From: Aquiflexum balticum DSM 16537
GTDB taxonomy: Bacteria; Bacteroidota; Bacteroidia; Cytophagales; Cyclobacteriaceae
Direction: 5' to 3'
Length of the DNA: 64,000 bases
Assembly (NCBI RefSeq): GCF_900176595.1
Contig: NZ_LT838813.1
Span: forward strand, 4,420,001-4,484,000
Part shown: positions 54,058 through 62,965 of the stretch, in pieces
Position numbering within the stretch: the first letter of the stretch is position 1
Layout of the letters: the number at the start of each line of letters is the position of its first letter
Position numbers and translations under genes: made by a program
The notes under the pieces: model-generated
Told to the model about the DNA's origin: nothing
Seen by the model: only the letters and a program-made list of their open reading frames with translations
Databases searched by the model: none

Positions 54058-54291
54058 TCATTTCATTTTATCCAAAAACCCTTTATAGACAATGGCTTGG
54101 CCGAAAATAGAAAAGCCTGAAAAAAACAAAGCCAACCCTCCCGTTCCCATCAAAAACCAATAAGAAAATGATTCTCCTTGAAATTTGGAAATACTTGATT
54201 CTCCCAAAACACTAAGTCCAAAACCCATCAGCAGTATTCCTGAAACAGCATAAACCAGCCATTTTATTCTTAATTCTTTTGAAGTTTTCAT
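54058..54291 (-). CDS. Hypothetical two-helix membrane protein
   Basis: A protein of 77 residues with two membrane segments (about 11-29 and 43-65). No known domain. It starts three bases after the HDAC-like gene ends, so it is likely co-transcribed with it; a function cannot be proposed. Confidence 0.7.
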   Translation of the reverse strand: MKTSKELRIKWLVYAVSGILLMGFGLSVLGESSISKFQGESFSYWFLMGTGGLALFFSGFSIFGQAIVYKGFLDKMK

Positions 54292-54294
54292 AGT

Positions 54295-55197
54295 TTAGAA
54301 ATAAAGATCCTGTGCAATCCTGAAAGTATTGGCATGTGCTTCAATAATGTGGGTAAGCCTTTCAGAGTAGCCACCGCCCATACAGCACATTATGGGAATA
54401 TCATTTGTCTTGGCCAATTCCATTACAATTTTATCTCTTTTTTTGCAACCGTCAATACTTAATCCTAATCGTCCCAATTTGTCTGATTCCAAAACATCCA
54501 CACCACTTTGGAAAATCATAAAATCCGGATGAAAGATTTCAACAATGAAATGGAGATTTTCCTTTAATAATTTAAGGTAGGCTGCATCATCGATTTTATC
54601 GGGGAGTCCTATATCCAAATCAGATTTTTCTTTATGCATGGGGTAGTTGGAGGCACCATGCATGCTAAAGGTAAAAACATTTTTATTGTTCTTAAAGATC
54701 TCCGCTGTCCCATTTCCCTGATGTACATCCAGATCCACCACCAAAATTTTGCTTGAAAGTTTATTGTCCAACAAATAATTGGCACTGATAGCGATGTCAT
54801 TTAAAAGACAAAAACCCTCGCCCCTATTGGTAAATGCATGATGGGTACCCCCTGCGACGTTCATGGCGATTCCAAATTCCAACGCGAATAATGAGGCCTG
54901 TAAAGAACCCTGCATAATATGGATTTCCCTTTCGATCAATTCGGCACTGAGAGGAAAACCTGTTTTACGGATCTCCGACTTGCTGAGAGAAAGTGTTTTT
55001 AATTTTTTCAGGTAACCTTCCTCATGCGTATTAAGTATCCATTTTTCATCCAGAAGACCTGGTTCAAAAAAATTTTCATTCGAAACTGTCCCCTCATATA
55101 ATAACTGTTCTGGCAGTAAATTATATTTTTCCATTGGAAATCTATGGCCTTGAGGGAGAGGATGACAATATCGGGATGACCAAGCAATCTTTAGCAT
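54295..55197 (-). CDS. Histone-deacetylase-like zinc hydrolase
   Basis: A 300-residue class-II-type bacterial HDAC homologue. His-His in GGTHHAFTNRGEGFC near 116-120, zinc ligands Asp/His in VVDLDVHQGNGT near 152-156, third Asp in FQSGVDVLESDKLG near 230, and Tyr in GGGYSERL near 276. Substrates in bacteria include acetylated polyamines and other acetylated amines. Nothing links it directly with the polyamine-like genes in this window. Confidence 0.92.
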   Translation of the reverse strand: MLKIAWSSRYCHPLPQGHRFPMEKYNLLPEQLLYEGTVSNENFFEPGLLDEKWILNTHEEGYLKKLKTLSLSKSEIRKTGFPLSAELIEREIHIMQGSLQASLFALEFGIAMNVAGGTHHAFTNRGEGFCLLNDIAISANYLLDNKLSSKILVVDLDVHQGNGTAEIFKNNKNVFTFSMHGASNYPMHKEKSDLDIGLPDKIDDAAYLKLLKENLHFIVEIFHPDFMIFQSGVDVLESDKLGRLGLSIDGCKKRDKIVMELAKTNDIPIMCCMGGGYSERLTHIIEAHANTFRIAQDLYF

Positions 55198-55263
55198 AGC
55201 ATATCAGAATTGCTTATTCAACAATAATGAAAAAAAATGGTTTGTCAGGTTCCCTCAAAAAAA

Positions 55264-55824
55264 TCAATCTGCGTCTTCTTCTTCAGATTGGAAGGTATAA
55301 AGCGTGTCTTCCAATACAAGCGTATCTTCATTGAATTCCTTGACGAACTTTGATATCACTCTTTCATCAATGTATTCCACATTCAAAGCAGCATCCAAAC
55401 CTATACCAAAATCATGATTGGTATCCAGGTCAACGAACTCCTGAACTTTTACAGTTTCTTCTTCTTCAATTTCCATGATGATTTCGGTAATAAACCACCC
55501 GATTTCCTCCTCTTCACCGCTTAAGGGTTTCAGATTGCCGTTTTCATCTTCTTCATAATGAATTCCTTTAAAATTCGGGAATTTCTTTGCTGCTTCATGT
55601 TCAGCCAATTCATAGACCTCGGAAGCATGATGAAGCCTTAAAGTATAAAGGGCAGCATCATAAATCACCTCTTTTCCCTCATACATTCCTATAAAATAGA
55701 AATTGACAAACTCATCTGAGTTTTCTTGGTCGGGAACAATTTTGTGGTTTAATTTTGACGCAATTAGTTCCTTTTTCAGTGCTTCAATTTTTTCTGGCAC
55801 AAAACCTTCATTTTGATATTTCAT
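55264..55824 (-). CDS. Hypothetical acidic protein
   Basis: A protein of 186 residues (start at the Met at 55824), strongly acidic and ending in E-S-E-E-D-A-D. It has alternating alpha/beta segments and no signal or membrane part. Not recognised; sequence character suggests a soluble cytoplasmic protein. Confidence 0.7.
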   Translation of the reverse strand: MKYQNEGFVPEKIEALKKELIASKLNHKIVPDQENSDEFVNFYFIGMYEGKEVIYDAALYTLRLHHASEVYELAEHEAAKKFPNFKGIHYEEDENGNLKPLSGEEEEIGWFITEIIMEIEEEETVKVQEFVDLDTNHDFGIGLDAALNVEYIDERVISKFVKEFNEDTLVLEDTLYTFQSEEEDAD

Positions 55825-55950
55825 AGGATAAAAATTGATGAATTTTAAGACAACATACAATGCATTCCGTTAACTTAAAAGCAGTAGCCGGTTAGTTTTA
55901 GAGAGTCTATTATTAAGTACTTAAAGTACAAGCTTTTAAGTTAATAAAAA

Positions 55951-56385
55951 ATGTTAGAACCAAAAAAAAATGAAGAATTAATTAAAGACCTCTTAAAAAG
56001 GACTGAAGGGCAGGATTTTGATTTCAAATTACATGTCAATGATCCCCAAAAATTGGCAAAAACTTTGACCGCCTTTGCAAATACGAATGGCGGAACCCTT
56101 GTAATCGGAGTCTCAGACAATAAAAGATTGATAGGTGTAGATGTAGAAGAAGAAAAGTATATGGTTGAAAAATCAATAAATGAGTTTTGCATTCCACCTG
56201 TCGATGTGGAATACCAAAACTTTGAAACTGAATCAGTAAAAGATTCCGAAGCCAAAAAAGAATTGAATATTTTGATTGTCAGAGTCAAAAAATCCGATAA
56301 AATACATTTTCAAAAAAACAACAAAGGAGTTTTAACTCTTTATAAAAGAGTATTCGACAGGACGCTTCCTGTGAAAAGTAATTGA
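55951..56385 (+). CDS. Solo AlbA_2 (Schlafen-type DNA-binding) domain protein
   Basis: A 144-residue protein made of one AlbA_2 domain: the pattern F-D-F-K-L near residue 23, and F-A-N-T-N-G-G-T-L-V-I-G-V near 42, are diagnostic. Usually this domain is fused to an ATPase or winged helix; here it stands alone. Lys-rich at the N-terminus. It converges on the holin-like gene with no gap. A nucleic-acid-binding role is likely, the target unknown. Confidence 0.85.
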   Translation: MLEPKKNEELIKDLLKRTEGQDFDFKLHVNDPQKLAKTLTAFANTNGGTLVIGVSDNKRLIGVDVEEEKYMVEKSINEFCIPPVDVEYQNFETESVKDSEAKKELNILIVRVKKSDKIHFQKNNKGVLTLYKRVFDRTLPVKSN

Positions 56386-56751
56386 CTACCTCTGACTTCC
56401 TAAGGAAACACCCAAAAGTGAATTGATTAAACTCAACACAAAGCTAAAGAGCAAAGCCCACCAAAATCCATCTATTTCAAAACCAGGAATAATTTCGGCA
56501 GCCAAAAGAATAATTATGGCGTTGATAGCCAATAAAAACAATCCTAATGTCAAAACAGTGATCGGTATAGTCAAAATGATTAAAATCGGCTTAATGGTAA
56601 TATTCAACAAAGCCAATAAAGCTGCAATCACTATTGCAGTAAAAAAATCAGCAACATGGACACCTGGAATAATATACTGAGCAATCAGAATTGAAATAGC
56701 TCCCAGTATCAATTGGATTAAAATATTCAAGGTTTGGTTCGATTTGCTCAT
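56386..56751 (-). CDS. Phage-holin-4-2-type small membrane protein
   Basis: A 121-residue protein started at the Met at 56751. Four membrane segments (about 10-28, 34-52, 58-80, 92-112), matching the DUF/PF04020 'phage holin family' found in many bacteria. No prophage genes are nearby, so the name should not be taken to mean a lysis function. Confidence 0.88.
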   Translation of the reverse strand: MSKSNQTLNILIQLILGAISILIAQYIIPGVHVADFFTAIVIAALLALLNITIKPILIILTIPITVLTLGLFLLAINAIIILLAAEIIPGFEIDGFWWALLFSFVLSLINSLLGVSLGSQR

Positions 56752-57075
56752 GCCGTATTTTTGAATACTAAATATTGAAAATAAATTTTTGAATTCTAGG
56801 CCCAAACCATTATTTATTCAATTTTGAATTTTTATCAACCAAAAAAAAAATCAATAACATCAAACCAAATCCTGTTAGAATATAAGGATTAAACTGCTCT
56901 AATTTCAAATGCTCTTTAATATAAATTTTTTATAGCTGAACCCTTTACAATTATTAGAGTTTAATCTAATATAGGTTAGTAAAGAAATCAGGTTTGAATT
57001 TCTGTTTCTCCATGATATTTATCATAAAAAACCCCCTATTTAAGTATTGGTAGTTTTAATTTAAAATTCTGCCTT
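56752..57075. other. Noncoding region upstream of the desaturase
   Basis: AT-rich. On the minus strand an open stretch (about 56825-56945) encodes a hydrophobic stretch but has no start codon, so I do not call a gene. The promoter of the desaturase lies at its right end. Confidence 0.4.
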
Positions 57076-57083
57076 TATATTTG
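57076..57083 (+). promoter_or_regulatory. Bacteroidota -7 promoter element of the desaturase
   Basis: TATATTTG matches TAnnTTTG exactly. It lies 27 bases before the GTG start, giving a leader of roughly 20 bases. Confidence 0.55.
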
Positions 57084-57110
57084 TCTGTATCATATTAATT
57101 CAATCTCATA

Positions 57111-57860
57111 GTGATTCTAATTATCTTCTTCCTCCTTCATTGGTATTTCTCTCTGTTTTGCCAGAGTTTCTTTCTCCACAGATATGCTGCCCATCAAATG
57201 TTCTCCATGAATAAATATTGGGAAAAATTCTTTTATTTCTTCACCTGGCTTTGCCAAGGAAGTTCCTATTTGTCTCCAAGGGCTTATGCTATATTGCACA
57301 GGATGCACCATGCTTATAGCGATACTCCAAAAGATCCTCACAGTCCACACCATACAGAAAACCTGTTTACCATGATGTGGAAAACCAAAAATATTTACAA
57401 TGATTACTTCAGTTTCAGGCTAAAGCCAGAAGAAAGATTCTCCAAAGATGTTCCTGACTGGAATAAATTTGATCTTTTTGCTGACTCCATGGTAGTGAGA
57501 GTTGGTTGGTTGTTTTTTTATGTTATGGTATATGTTTTGAGTATTTCGGTTTTTGAATTGGCCGGAACGCATTGGTGGATGTATTTTCTACTCCCTATTC
57601 ACTTCATGATGGGTCCTGTTCATGGAGCCATCGTAAACTGGAGCGGTCACAAGTATGGCTATGCCAATTTCGATAACAATGACAAATCCAAAAACAGCCT
57701 TTTGTTGGATGTACTTATGCTTGGAGAGCTTTTTCAGAATAACCATCACAAACTCCCGAACAGAGCGAATTTTGCCGTAAAATGGTATGAATTTGATCCT
57801 ACCTATCCTATTGTGAAATTGCTGCATGCTTCAGGAATCATCAAACTTAAAACCGCTTGA
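57111..57860 (+). CDS. Acyl-CoA/fatty-acid desaturase
   Basis: A 249-residue membrane desaturase. The start is GTG at 57111: upstream in frame is a stop, and a later Met would lose the first His box. Di-iron His boxes: HRYAAH near 24, HRMHHAYSD near 64, and the third region NNHHK near 211 with the extra N-W-S-G-H-K. Two pairs of membrane segments flank the boxes. It puts a double bond into membrane acyl chains. A good terminator follows. Confidence 0.92.
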   Translation: MILIIFFLLHWYFSLFCQSFFLHRYAAHQMFSMNKYWEKFFYFFTWLCQGSSYLSPRAYAILHRMHHAYSDTPKDPHSPHHTENLFTMMWKTKNIYNDYFSFRLKPEERFSKDVPDWNKFDLFADSMVVRVGWLFFYVMVYVLSISVFELAGTHWWMYFLLPIHFMMGPVHGAIVNWSGHKYGYANFDNNDKSKNSLLLDVLMLGELFQNNHHKLPNRANFAVKWYEFDPTYPIVKLLHASGIIKLKTA

Positions 57861-57883
57861 TATTTGTCATTTAAATAAATTTA

Positions 57884-57914
57884 AAGCTTCCCTCAAGGAA
57901 GCTTTTTTCTTTTT
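57884..57914 (+). terminator. Rho-independent terminator of the desaturase
   Basis: The stem AAGCTTCC/GGAAGCTT with loop CTCAA is followed by TTTTCTTTTT. It lies 23 bases after the stop. Confidence 0.9.
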
Positions 57915-58107
57915 AAATGCAAATGAAGATAATACCATTAAATAAGATTGAATTTTTTTCACCTAAATTTTAAATTTAAACTAAGTTTTATTTTTTAAAT
58001 TAAATGATTTTACTTAAATTTACAGTTACCAATAGAAAGATTTATTCCTTTTCTTGTTTTTTAAAAACTAAATGGATAAGTTGTAATCGTATTTAAACTT
58101 AAACAAT

Positions 58108-58473
58108 ATGAGAGAACTAACCCGCGCAGAAGAGCAGATAATGCAGATTCTGTGGGATATCGAGAAAGGCTTTGTCAAAGATATCCTAGAAAAAATGTCA
58201 GAACCAAAACCGGCTTACAACACGGTTTCCACCATCGTCCGTATCCTCGAGAGGAAAGGATTTGTCAATCACAAGGCATATGGAAAATCACACGAGTATT
58301 TTCCGATTGTCTCCAAAGATGAATACCGAAGCTTCTCTATCAAAAACCTCTTATCAGGTTATTTCAGTGGATCTTTCTCCAAACTTGCTTCCTTTTTTGC
58401 CAAAGACAAAAATCTGAACATCAAGGAACTTGAGAAAATTATGGAGGAAGTCAAAGGCGATGTTAAGAAATAG
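58108..58473 (+). CDS. BlaI/MecI-family repressor
   Basis: A protein of 121 residues with the BlaI winged helix at 1-75 (LTRAEEQIMQILWDIEKG, then Y-N-T-V-S-T-I-V-R-I-L-E) and a short dimerisation tail. Its partner, an M56 membrane peptidase, begins 3 bases downstream; in the classical systems the peptidase signal leads to cleavage of the repressor. The target genes are not visible here and no beta-lactamase is adjacent. Confidence 0.95.
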   Translation: MRELTRAEEQIMQILWDIEKGFVKDILEKMSEPKPAYNTVSTIVRILERKGFVNHKAYGKSHEYFPIVSKDEYRSFSIKNLLSGYFSGSFSKLASFFAKDKNLNIKELEKIMEEVKGDVKK

Positions 58474-58476
58474 CCT

Positions 58477-61041
58477 ATGGCTGTTCTAATCGACTATATC
58501 TGGCAAAGTACCTTTTGTCTGCTATTCTTCTTCGGAGTATATTTTGTATTTCTAAGAAATGAAAAAGCTTTTACAGTCAACAGATTTTATATTTTGATTA
58601 CTCCTGTTTTGGCTTTGCTTTTTCCGTTGATCAGCATTCCGGTAAGTTTTGATAAACCAGGTATATCATTGGAACAAACAGAATTTTATCGGGCGCTTTC
58701 AGAACAGGAAGCGCCCGACAATTTTGTCGCCACCTTTGGACTTCCTGAAGTTATTGTTCAGAGTTCAAAGCTCCCCCTTTTATGGGAAATCAGGGACTAT
58801 ATTTTTCTAGCCTATTTGTCAGTTATACTATTTCTTTCTTTTAAACTCTTTTTGAATTTTATCCAATTGAGGATGATTTGGGAAAAAGGTTGGTATCAGA
58901 CCATATACAATCTCAAAGAAAATTACTTTTTGATCCCCACATTTGGCCTTGCGCCTGTTTTTTCTTACTTCAACAAATTATTTTGGGATGATACCCATAT
59001 ACTAAAGGATGATGAAAAAGAACAGATCATCAAACACGAAATTGAGCACATCAGACAGGGTCATTCCTGGGATGTCATGTATTATCAGATATTGAGTATA
59101 CTTTTTTGGTTTAATCCCGTCATCCACCTGATGCGCGCTGAATTGATCGATGTACATGAATACTTAGCAGATGAAAACGTAATCAGAAAAACCATAAATA
59201 AAGAAAACTATCCAAAACTGATCGTCAAAATGGCATTTAAGGGAATTGATCTTCCTATTGGTAATTATTTTATTAGATCTACAACCTTAAAAAGAATTAT
59301 GATGATGAAAAATCCAAAAAAAATAAATTGGTTGAAAACCGTGATGGTTTTCCCGCTTTCTTTGACACTATTGGCATTGGTATCGATGAAAACAGAGCGA
59401 GGTGAGCACTTGCTTCCCCTTCGTATTACCGAAAATATAGAGGAAATCAAAAAGATGCTACTCGTGTCACAGGACTCCCTTGAGGTGGGCATTAAAGTCA
59501 AAAAAATTAAAAACCCCCTTCATTATGAATTTATCAGTCCCAGAGAAAATGAAAATTTGACCGCACAAATTGGTGAACTGCAATATGAATTTACCGGAAT
59601 CAATTCTGATGAAGAGTATATTAAAGTCCGTGGACTGATCAATAACCTCAGATCTACTTCCAAAATCACCAAATCATATCCAAATGCACGATTCAAGTAT
59701 CAGGTCGATTCACCCGCTGAACCTACTATGGGAATGGAGGAATGGAATAAGGCTATTACCCAACAGATTAAAGTCCCCCAAATGGAAAAGGATCTGGGAC
59801 TCGGAGGAGTAATAGAAATTGAATTTGTGGTTTCAAAAGAAGGTGAAATTCAAAATCCGATAGTTAAAAGAAGCTATGGGGGCGGTTTAGACGATCAATT
59901 GTTGGAAGCGGTCCAAAAAGAATCCGTAAATAAATGGATTGCCGCTAAATCAAATGAAAAACCTGTTGATATGGTCATGACTGCTTCCTTTGCATTTTAT
60001 GGAAGTGCTATGTCGGCCACGGATTCTCATCAATTCTTTAATCCCTCCCCCACTCCTGCTTTGAACAGCAACTTTGTGGTCACAGAAAATACGGTTTTTG
60101 ATGTAGTCGAAAAAGCCCCCGAATTTGAAGGAGGAATGAAGGCCTGGAATGAATGGATCAAATCCAACATCCAATATCCCAATACTGCAAAACAAATGGG
60201 TGTGGAAGGTACGGTTTATGTGGTTTTTGTTATAAACAAAGACGGTACGGTCGATCAACCTGAAATTCTCAGGGGAATTGGGGCAGGTTGTGATGAAGAA
60301 GTTCTCAGACTGATCTCCGAAATGCCAGACTGGATTCCTGGTGAACAAAGGGGACAGAAAGTAAATGTCAGGATGCGGCTGCCGGTGAGATTCAAGCTTC
60401 CCAGTGACCAAGTCGTCTCCGGTAATTTATTTGATGAAAATCCGCAGAGTCAAGGCGGAAATCCCAAAGCTTCTGAAGCTTTTAACAGCCACATGGCAAA
60501 AAACTTAAAATATCCGGCTGAATCACGGGAAAATGAGGTGTTCGGAACAGTATTTACCAAAGTTCATCTTGATGCAGACGGGAAAATAAATTCATATGCC
60601 ATTACAAAAGGTGTTTCCCCGGAATTGGATAATGAAGTACTGAGGGTAATCGAAAATGCCCCAAATTGGACGGTTGATGGAAAAGAAAATTCTTACATTG
60701 TAAATCTTCCCATTACTTTTAGAATAGCCGGTGGAGAAAATACCTTGGGGCAAATATTGAAGGTCGAAAACGAAATTGTGGTAACTGGATATGGTGCACA
60801 AGACAGAAGCCCATTCTCAAAAATAAAAATGTATGAAACGAAAGAGAATCATTCGTCTGAACCAATTTTTGTAATTGATGGTGTAGCGCACCCGGAAATC
60901 GGGAGGAAATTGGATGATATTATTAAACCCGATCAGATCAAATCTATAGAGGTAGTAAAAGGAGAAAAGGCATTCAGCATGATTGACCTTTATGGAAGTA
61001 GGGTCCAAAATGGAGTAATTCTGATTACAACCAAAAAATAA
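58477..61041 (+). CDS. BlaR1-like M56 peptidase with three TonB domains and plug-like C-terminus
   Basis: An 854-residue protein. Four membrane segments (about 5-22, 38-56, 110-128, 288-305) surround the zinc peptidase motif HEIEH near 188-192. In place of a penicillin-binding sensor, the long outer part holds three TonB C-terminal domains (roughly 415-510, 550-645, 665-750; each has the G-V-x-G-x-V/T-x-V pattern). The end (about 765-854) resembles the SusC plug, including I-E-V-V-K-G-E-K and Y-G-S-R-V-Q-N-G-V-I-L-I-T-T-K-K. It may sense envelope or TonB-receptor state and signal to BlaI. Confidence 0.93.
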   Translation: MAVLIDYIWQSTFCLLFFFGVYFVFLRNEKAFTVNRFYILITPVLALLFPLISIPVSFDKPGISLEQTEFYRALSEQEAPDNFVATFGLPEVIVQSSKLPLLWEIRDYIFLAYLSVILFLSFKLFLNFIQLRMIWEKGWYQTIYNLKENYFLIPTFGLAPVFSYFNKLFWDDTHILKDDEKEQIIKHEIEHIRQGHSWDVMYYQILSILFWFNPVIHLMRAELIDVHEYLADENVIRKTINKENYPKLIVKMAFKGIDLPIGNYFIRSTTLKRIMMMKNPKKINWLKTVMVFPLSLTLLALVSMKTERGEHLLPLRITENIEEIKKMLLVSQDSLEVGIKVKKIKNPLHYEFISPRENENLTAQIGELQYEFTGINSDEEYIKVRGLINNLRSTSKITKSYPNARFKYQVDSPAEPTMGMEEWNKAITQQIKVPQMEKDLGLGGVIEIEFVVSKEGEIQNPIVKRSYGGGLDDQLLEAVQKESVNKWIAAKSNEKPVDMVMTASFAFYGSAMSATDSHQFFNPSPTPALNSNFVVTENTVFDVVEKAPEFEGGMKAWNEWIKSNIQYPNTAKQMGVEGTVYVVFVINKDGTVDQPEILRGIGAGCDEEVLRLISEMPDWIPGEQRGQKVNVRMRLPVRFKLPSDQVVSGNLFDENPQSQGGNPKASEAFNSHMAKNLKYPAESRENEVFGTVFTKVHLDADGKINSYAITKGVSPELDNEVLRVIENAPNWTVDGKENSYIVNLPITFRIAGGENTLGQILKVENEIVVTGYGAQDRSPFSKIKMYETKENHSSEPIFVIDGVAHPEIGRKLDDIIKPDQIKSIEVVKGEKAFSMIDLYGSRVQNGVILITTKK

Positions 61042-61065
61042 GAAATCTTCGCAAACGATAGAAAA

Positions 61066-61104
61066 CAAAGCCATTGCAATTCAATTTTGCAATGGCTTTG
61101 TTTT
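61066..61104 (+). terminator. Rho-independent terminator of the BlaI-BlaR1 operon
   Basis: A 14-bp perfect stem, CAAAGCCATTGCAA with TTGCAATGGCTTTG, has a 7-base loop and is followed by TTTT. It lies 24 bases after the stop. Confidence 0.9.
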
Positions 61105-61125
61105 AGAATAATTTTTTTATTCATT

Positions 61126-61171
61126 GTCATTTCAAATCGGGAAAATTGGTATTTACTGAATGGCGAATGAC
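61126..61171. repeat. REP-like unit, copy 1
   Basis: It has ends GTCATT and AATGAC (inverted) and the internal phrase ATTTACTGAATGGCG. Two further units of 42-46 bases with the same ends lie at 61288-61329 and 61593-61638. Confidence 0.6.
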
Positions 61172-61287
61172 ATCGAAGCGGGCTGCAGACCTCTCTCCCG
61201 ATATCCCATAGGGATCGAGGTGACAAGGAAAAGTTATCTATATTCTTGAATGCATTTTACAGCTCAAAGGTATAAATCTCCAATTCT

Positions 61288-61329
61288 GTCATTGGTATTA
61301 GAATCGGCATTTATAGAAAGGGGAATGAC
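61288..61329. repeat. REP-like unit, copy 2
   Basis: It has the ends GTCATT/AATGAC and the internal phrase GGCATTTATAGAAAGGGG, close to copy 3 (GGCATTTACAGAAAGGG). Confidence 0.6.
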
Positions 61330-61407
61330 ATTAAGTTTCTCCTACCTACGGCAGGCAGGCGACATCCCGAATGGGCTGGCGTTAATGTTAAACAAAAAAA
61401 ATGATGG

Positions 61408-61486
61408 AACCACAAAAGGAACAAAAGGGAACAATAGACTATATTCAGTATCTTTTGTATTCTTTTGTCACTTTTGTGGTTCAAAA
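61408..61486. repeat. Imperfect inverted repeat around GAACCACAAAAGG
   Basis: The left arm GGAACCACAAAAGGAACAAA pairs loosely with the right arm ending in CTTTTGTGGTTC. It is probably a palindromic dispersed repeat; no gene is present. The rest of 61105-61750 holds similar repeat remnants, including GAATCCC and GGGATCGAGG phrases. Confidence 0.5.
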
Positions 61487-61592
61487 TAAATTTCCTATGT
61501 GATTATCCCTAATGATGTCAGTAGCTAAATATCATTGTTTTCACCTCAACCCAAAAGCCTTCGGGATCAGCAGCAAGGGTGCTCCGAATTAT

Positions 61593-61638
61593 GTCATTGG
61601 TAGTAATGAAAATTTGGCATTTACAGAAAGGGAATGAC
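61593..61638. repeat. REP-like unit, copy 3
   Basis: The third GTCATT ... AATGAC unit. The three copies fall within 513 bases just upstream of an IS110 element, a family that commonly inserts at REP-type palindromes. Confidence 0.6.
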
Positions 61639-61803
61639 TTCTGGTTCTGCGTCATTCTGAACGAGCTTTCTGAAATACTTATAGCAATCTGAAAATATTA
61701 CAGCGAAGTGAAGAATCCCCTATACCTCAGGAGATGCCCCGAATCCCGATAGCTACCTTAGATTTGATCAGTTGTATTAAACCAAGAACGGTGGTATAAT
61801 TGA

Positions 61804-61935
61804 AAACCTGTCAGCGATCCATCGATGGCCTGAGTAGAGCACTATCGCGATATTTGGAACTGACAGGTTTAAAGAACCAAGACCTGTATAAGATATTAGT
61901 CTTACATCTGTTAAGGTTATTAGGTAACGGTTCTT
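61804..61935 (+). ncRNA. Candidate bridge RNA of the IS110 element (two large stem-loops)
   Basis: Two stem-loops stand side by side. The first has outer arms AAACCTGTCAG (61804-61814) and CTGACAGGTTT (61860-61870), with an inner GCGAT/ATCGC pair and the palindrome CCATCGATGG. The second has arms AAGAACC (61872-61878) and GGTTCTT (61929-61935) with an inner AAGAC/GTCTT pair. Large internal loops in both match the target- and donor-binding loops of IS110 bridge RNAs, which are encoded upstream of the recombinase in this subgroup. It ends 28 bases before the transposase start. Confidence 0.6.
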
Positions 61936-61963
61936 ATCATTTAATATATCTAAACGCTAAAGT

Positions 61964-62965
61964 ATGAAATTCAAAACATTTATTGGAATTGATGTCAGTA
62001 AATTGACATTAGACATTTGCCTTATTACCGCTGATGGGGTAATTGAACACTTCAAAATTGAAAACAAAGAACTTTCCATAAAGAAGTTTTTCAAGAACTT
62101 GGAAAAGAGCTGTCTATGGGAAGATATTCTTGTCTGTGCTGAATTTACAGGCCATTATTCCAATCCTTTGAAAGTGTTTTGCATAAGTCAAAATATTGCA
62201 TTATGGTTGGAAAGCGGAGCAGAAATCAAGCTTAGATCAGGTGTCCAGAGAAGAAAAAATGATAAAATTGATGCCGAAAGGATAGTTGATTATGCGATAC
62301 GGTATGTTGACAAAGCCAGGCTTCAGAATCTCGATGATAAGGTCATTGAAACAGTCAAATCACTTAGTAATGAGAGGGATATGTATATAAGGGACCGGGC
62401 TAAATACAAATCCCAGGTAAAGGATTTTGAAGGATACATTGATTCAGATATTTATAAAGCCAAAAGCAAAAGGCTTAAAAAACAGATCCTTTCATTAACC
62501 AAATTAATTGATTCTATCGACAAACAGATAGACCAACAGTTCGCCTCCAGTGAGAAACTCACCATTCAAAAAGAGATATTGTTGTCAGTTGGAGGTGTAG
62601 GAGATAAAGTAGCAACTGAGACGATCATAGCCACACGAGGCTTCACCAAGTTTGGTAACGGTAGGGAATTTTCCTGTCATGTAGGCGTTGCTCCATTTTC
62701 CTTTGAATCAGGTACAAGTCAGAGATCTAGGAAAAAGGTGTCCAACAGAGCCAATAAGGAGCTTAAAAAACTCTTCCATATGGCTGCACTCTCTGCAATC
62801 AAGATGAAAGGAGAGCTTAGAGAATATTTTGAAAGGAAGGTTGCTGAGGGAAAGAATAAAATGACTGTAATAAATGCCGTTAGAGCCAAAATCATAAACA
62901 GGATTTTTGCCCTGATAAGGGATAATAGAAAATATGAAAAATCTTATATTCCTTCTGTTGTTTAA
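61964..62965 (+). CDS. IS110-family transposase (DEDD recombinase)
   Basis: A 333-residue recombinase. The N-terminal RuvC-like part has acidic residues in IGIDVSK near 10, CAEFTGHYS near 60 and KNDKIDAERI near 104-107. The middle is a coiled coil. The C-terminal part has the helix-hairpin-helix LLSVGGVGDKVATETI near 208 and the serine in ESGTSQRSRKK near 249, the Tnp-domain nucleophile region. It appears intact and should be active if expressed. Confidence 0.95.
   Translation: MKFKTFIGIDVSKLTLDICLITADGVIEHFKIENKELSIKKFFKNLEKSCLWEDILVCAEFTGHYSNPLKVFCISQNIALWLESGAEIKLRSGVQRRKNDKIDAERIVDYAIRYVDKARLQNLDDKVIETVKSLSNERDMYIRDRAKYKSQVKDFEGYIDSDIYKAKSKRLKKQILSLTKLIDSIDKQIDQQFASSEKLTIQKEILLSVGGVGDKVATETIIATRGFTKFGNGREFSCHVGVAPFSFESGTSQRSRKKVSNRANKELKKLFHMAALSAIKMKGELREYFERKVAEGKNKMTVINAVRAKIINRIFALIRDNRKYEKSYIPSVV

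Noticed and set aside
56386-56751. Prophage suggested by the 'phage holin' family name
   Set aside because: No integrase, capsid, portal or lysin genes are nearby; this four-TM family is widespread in chromosomes.
56825-56945. Minus-strand open stretch encoding a hydrophobic peptide near the holin-like gene
   Set aside because: It has no ATG, GTG or convincing TTG start and ends after a poly-T tract; it may be a decayed small gene but cannot be supported.
61126-61638. CRISPR array
   Set aside because: The three repeats are imperfect, palindromic at their ends, unevenly spaced (about 120 and 260 bases apart), and have no cas genes nearby.
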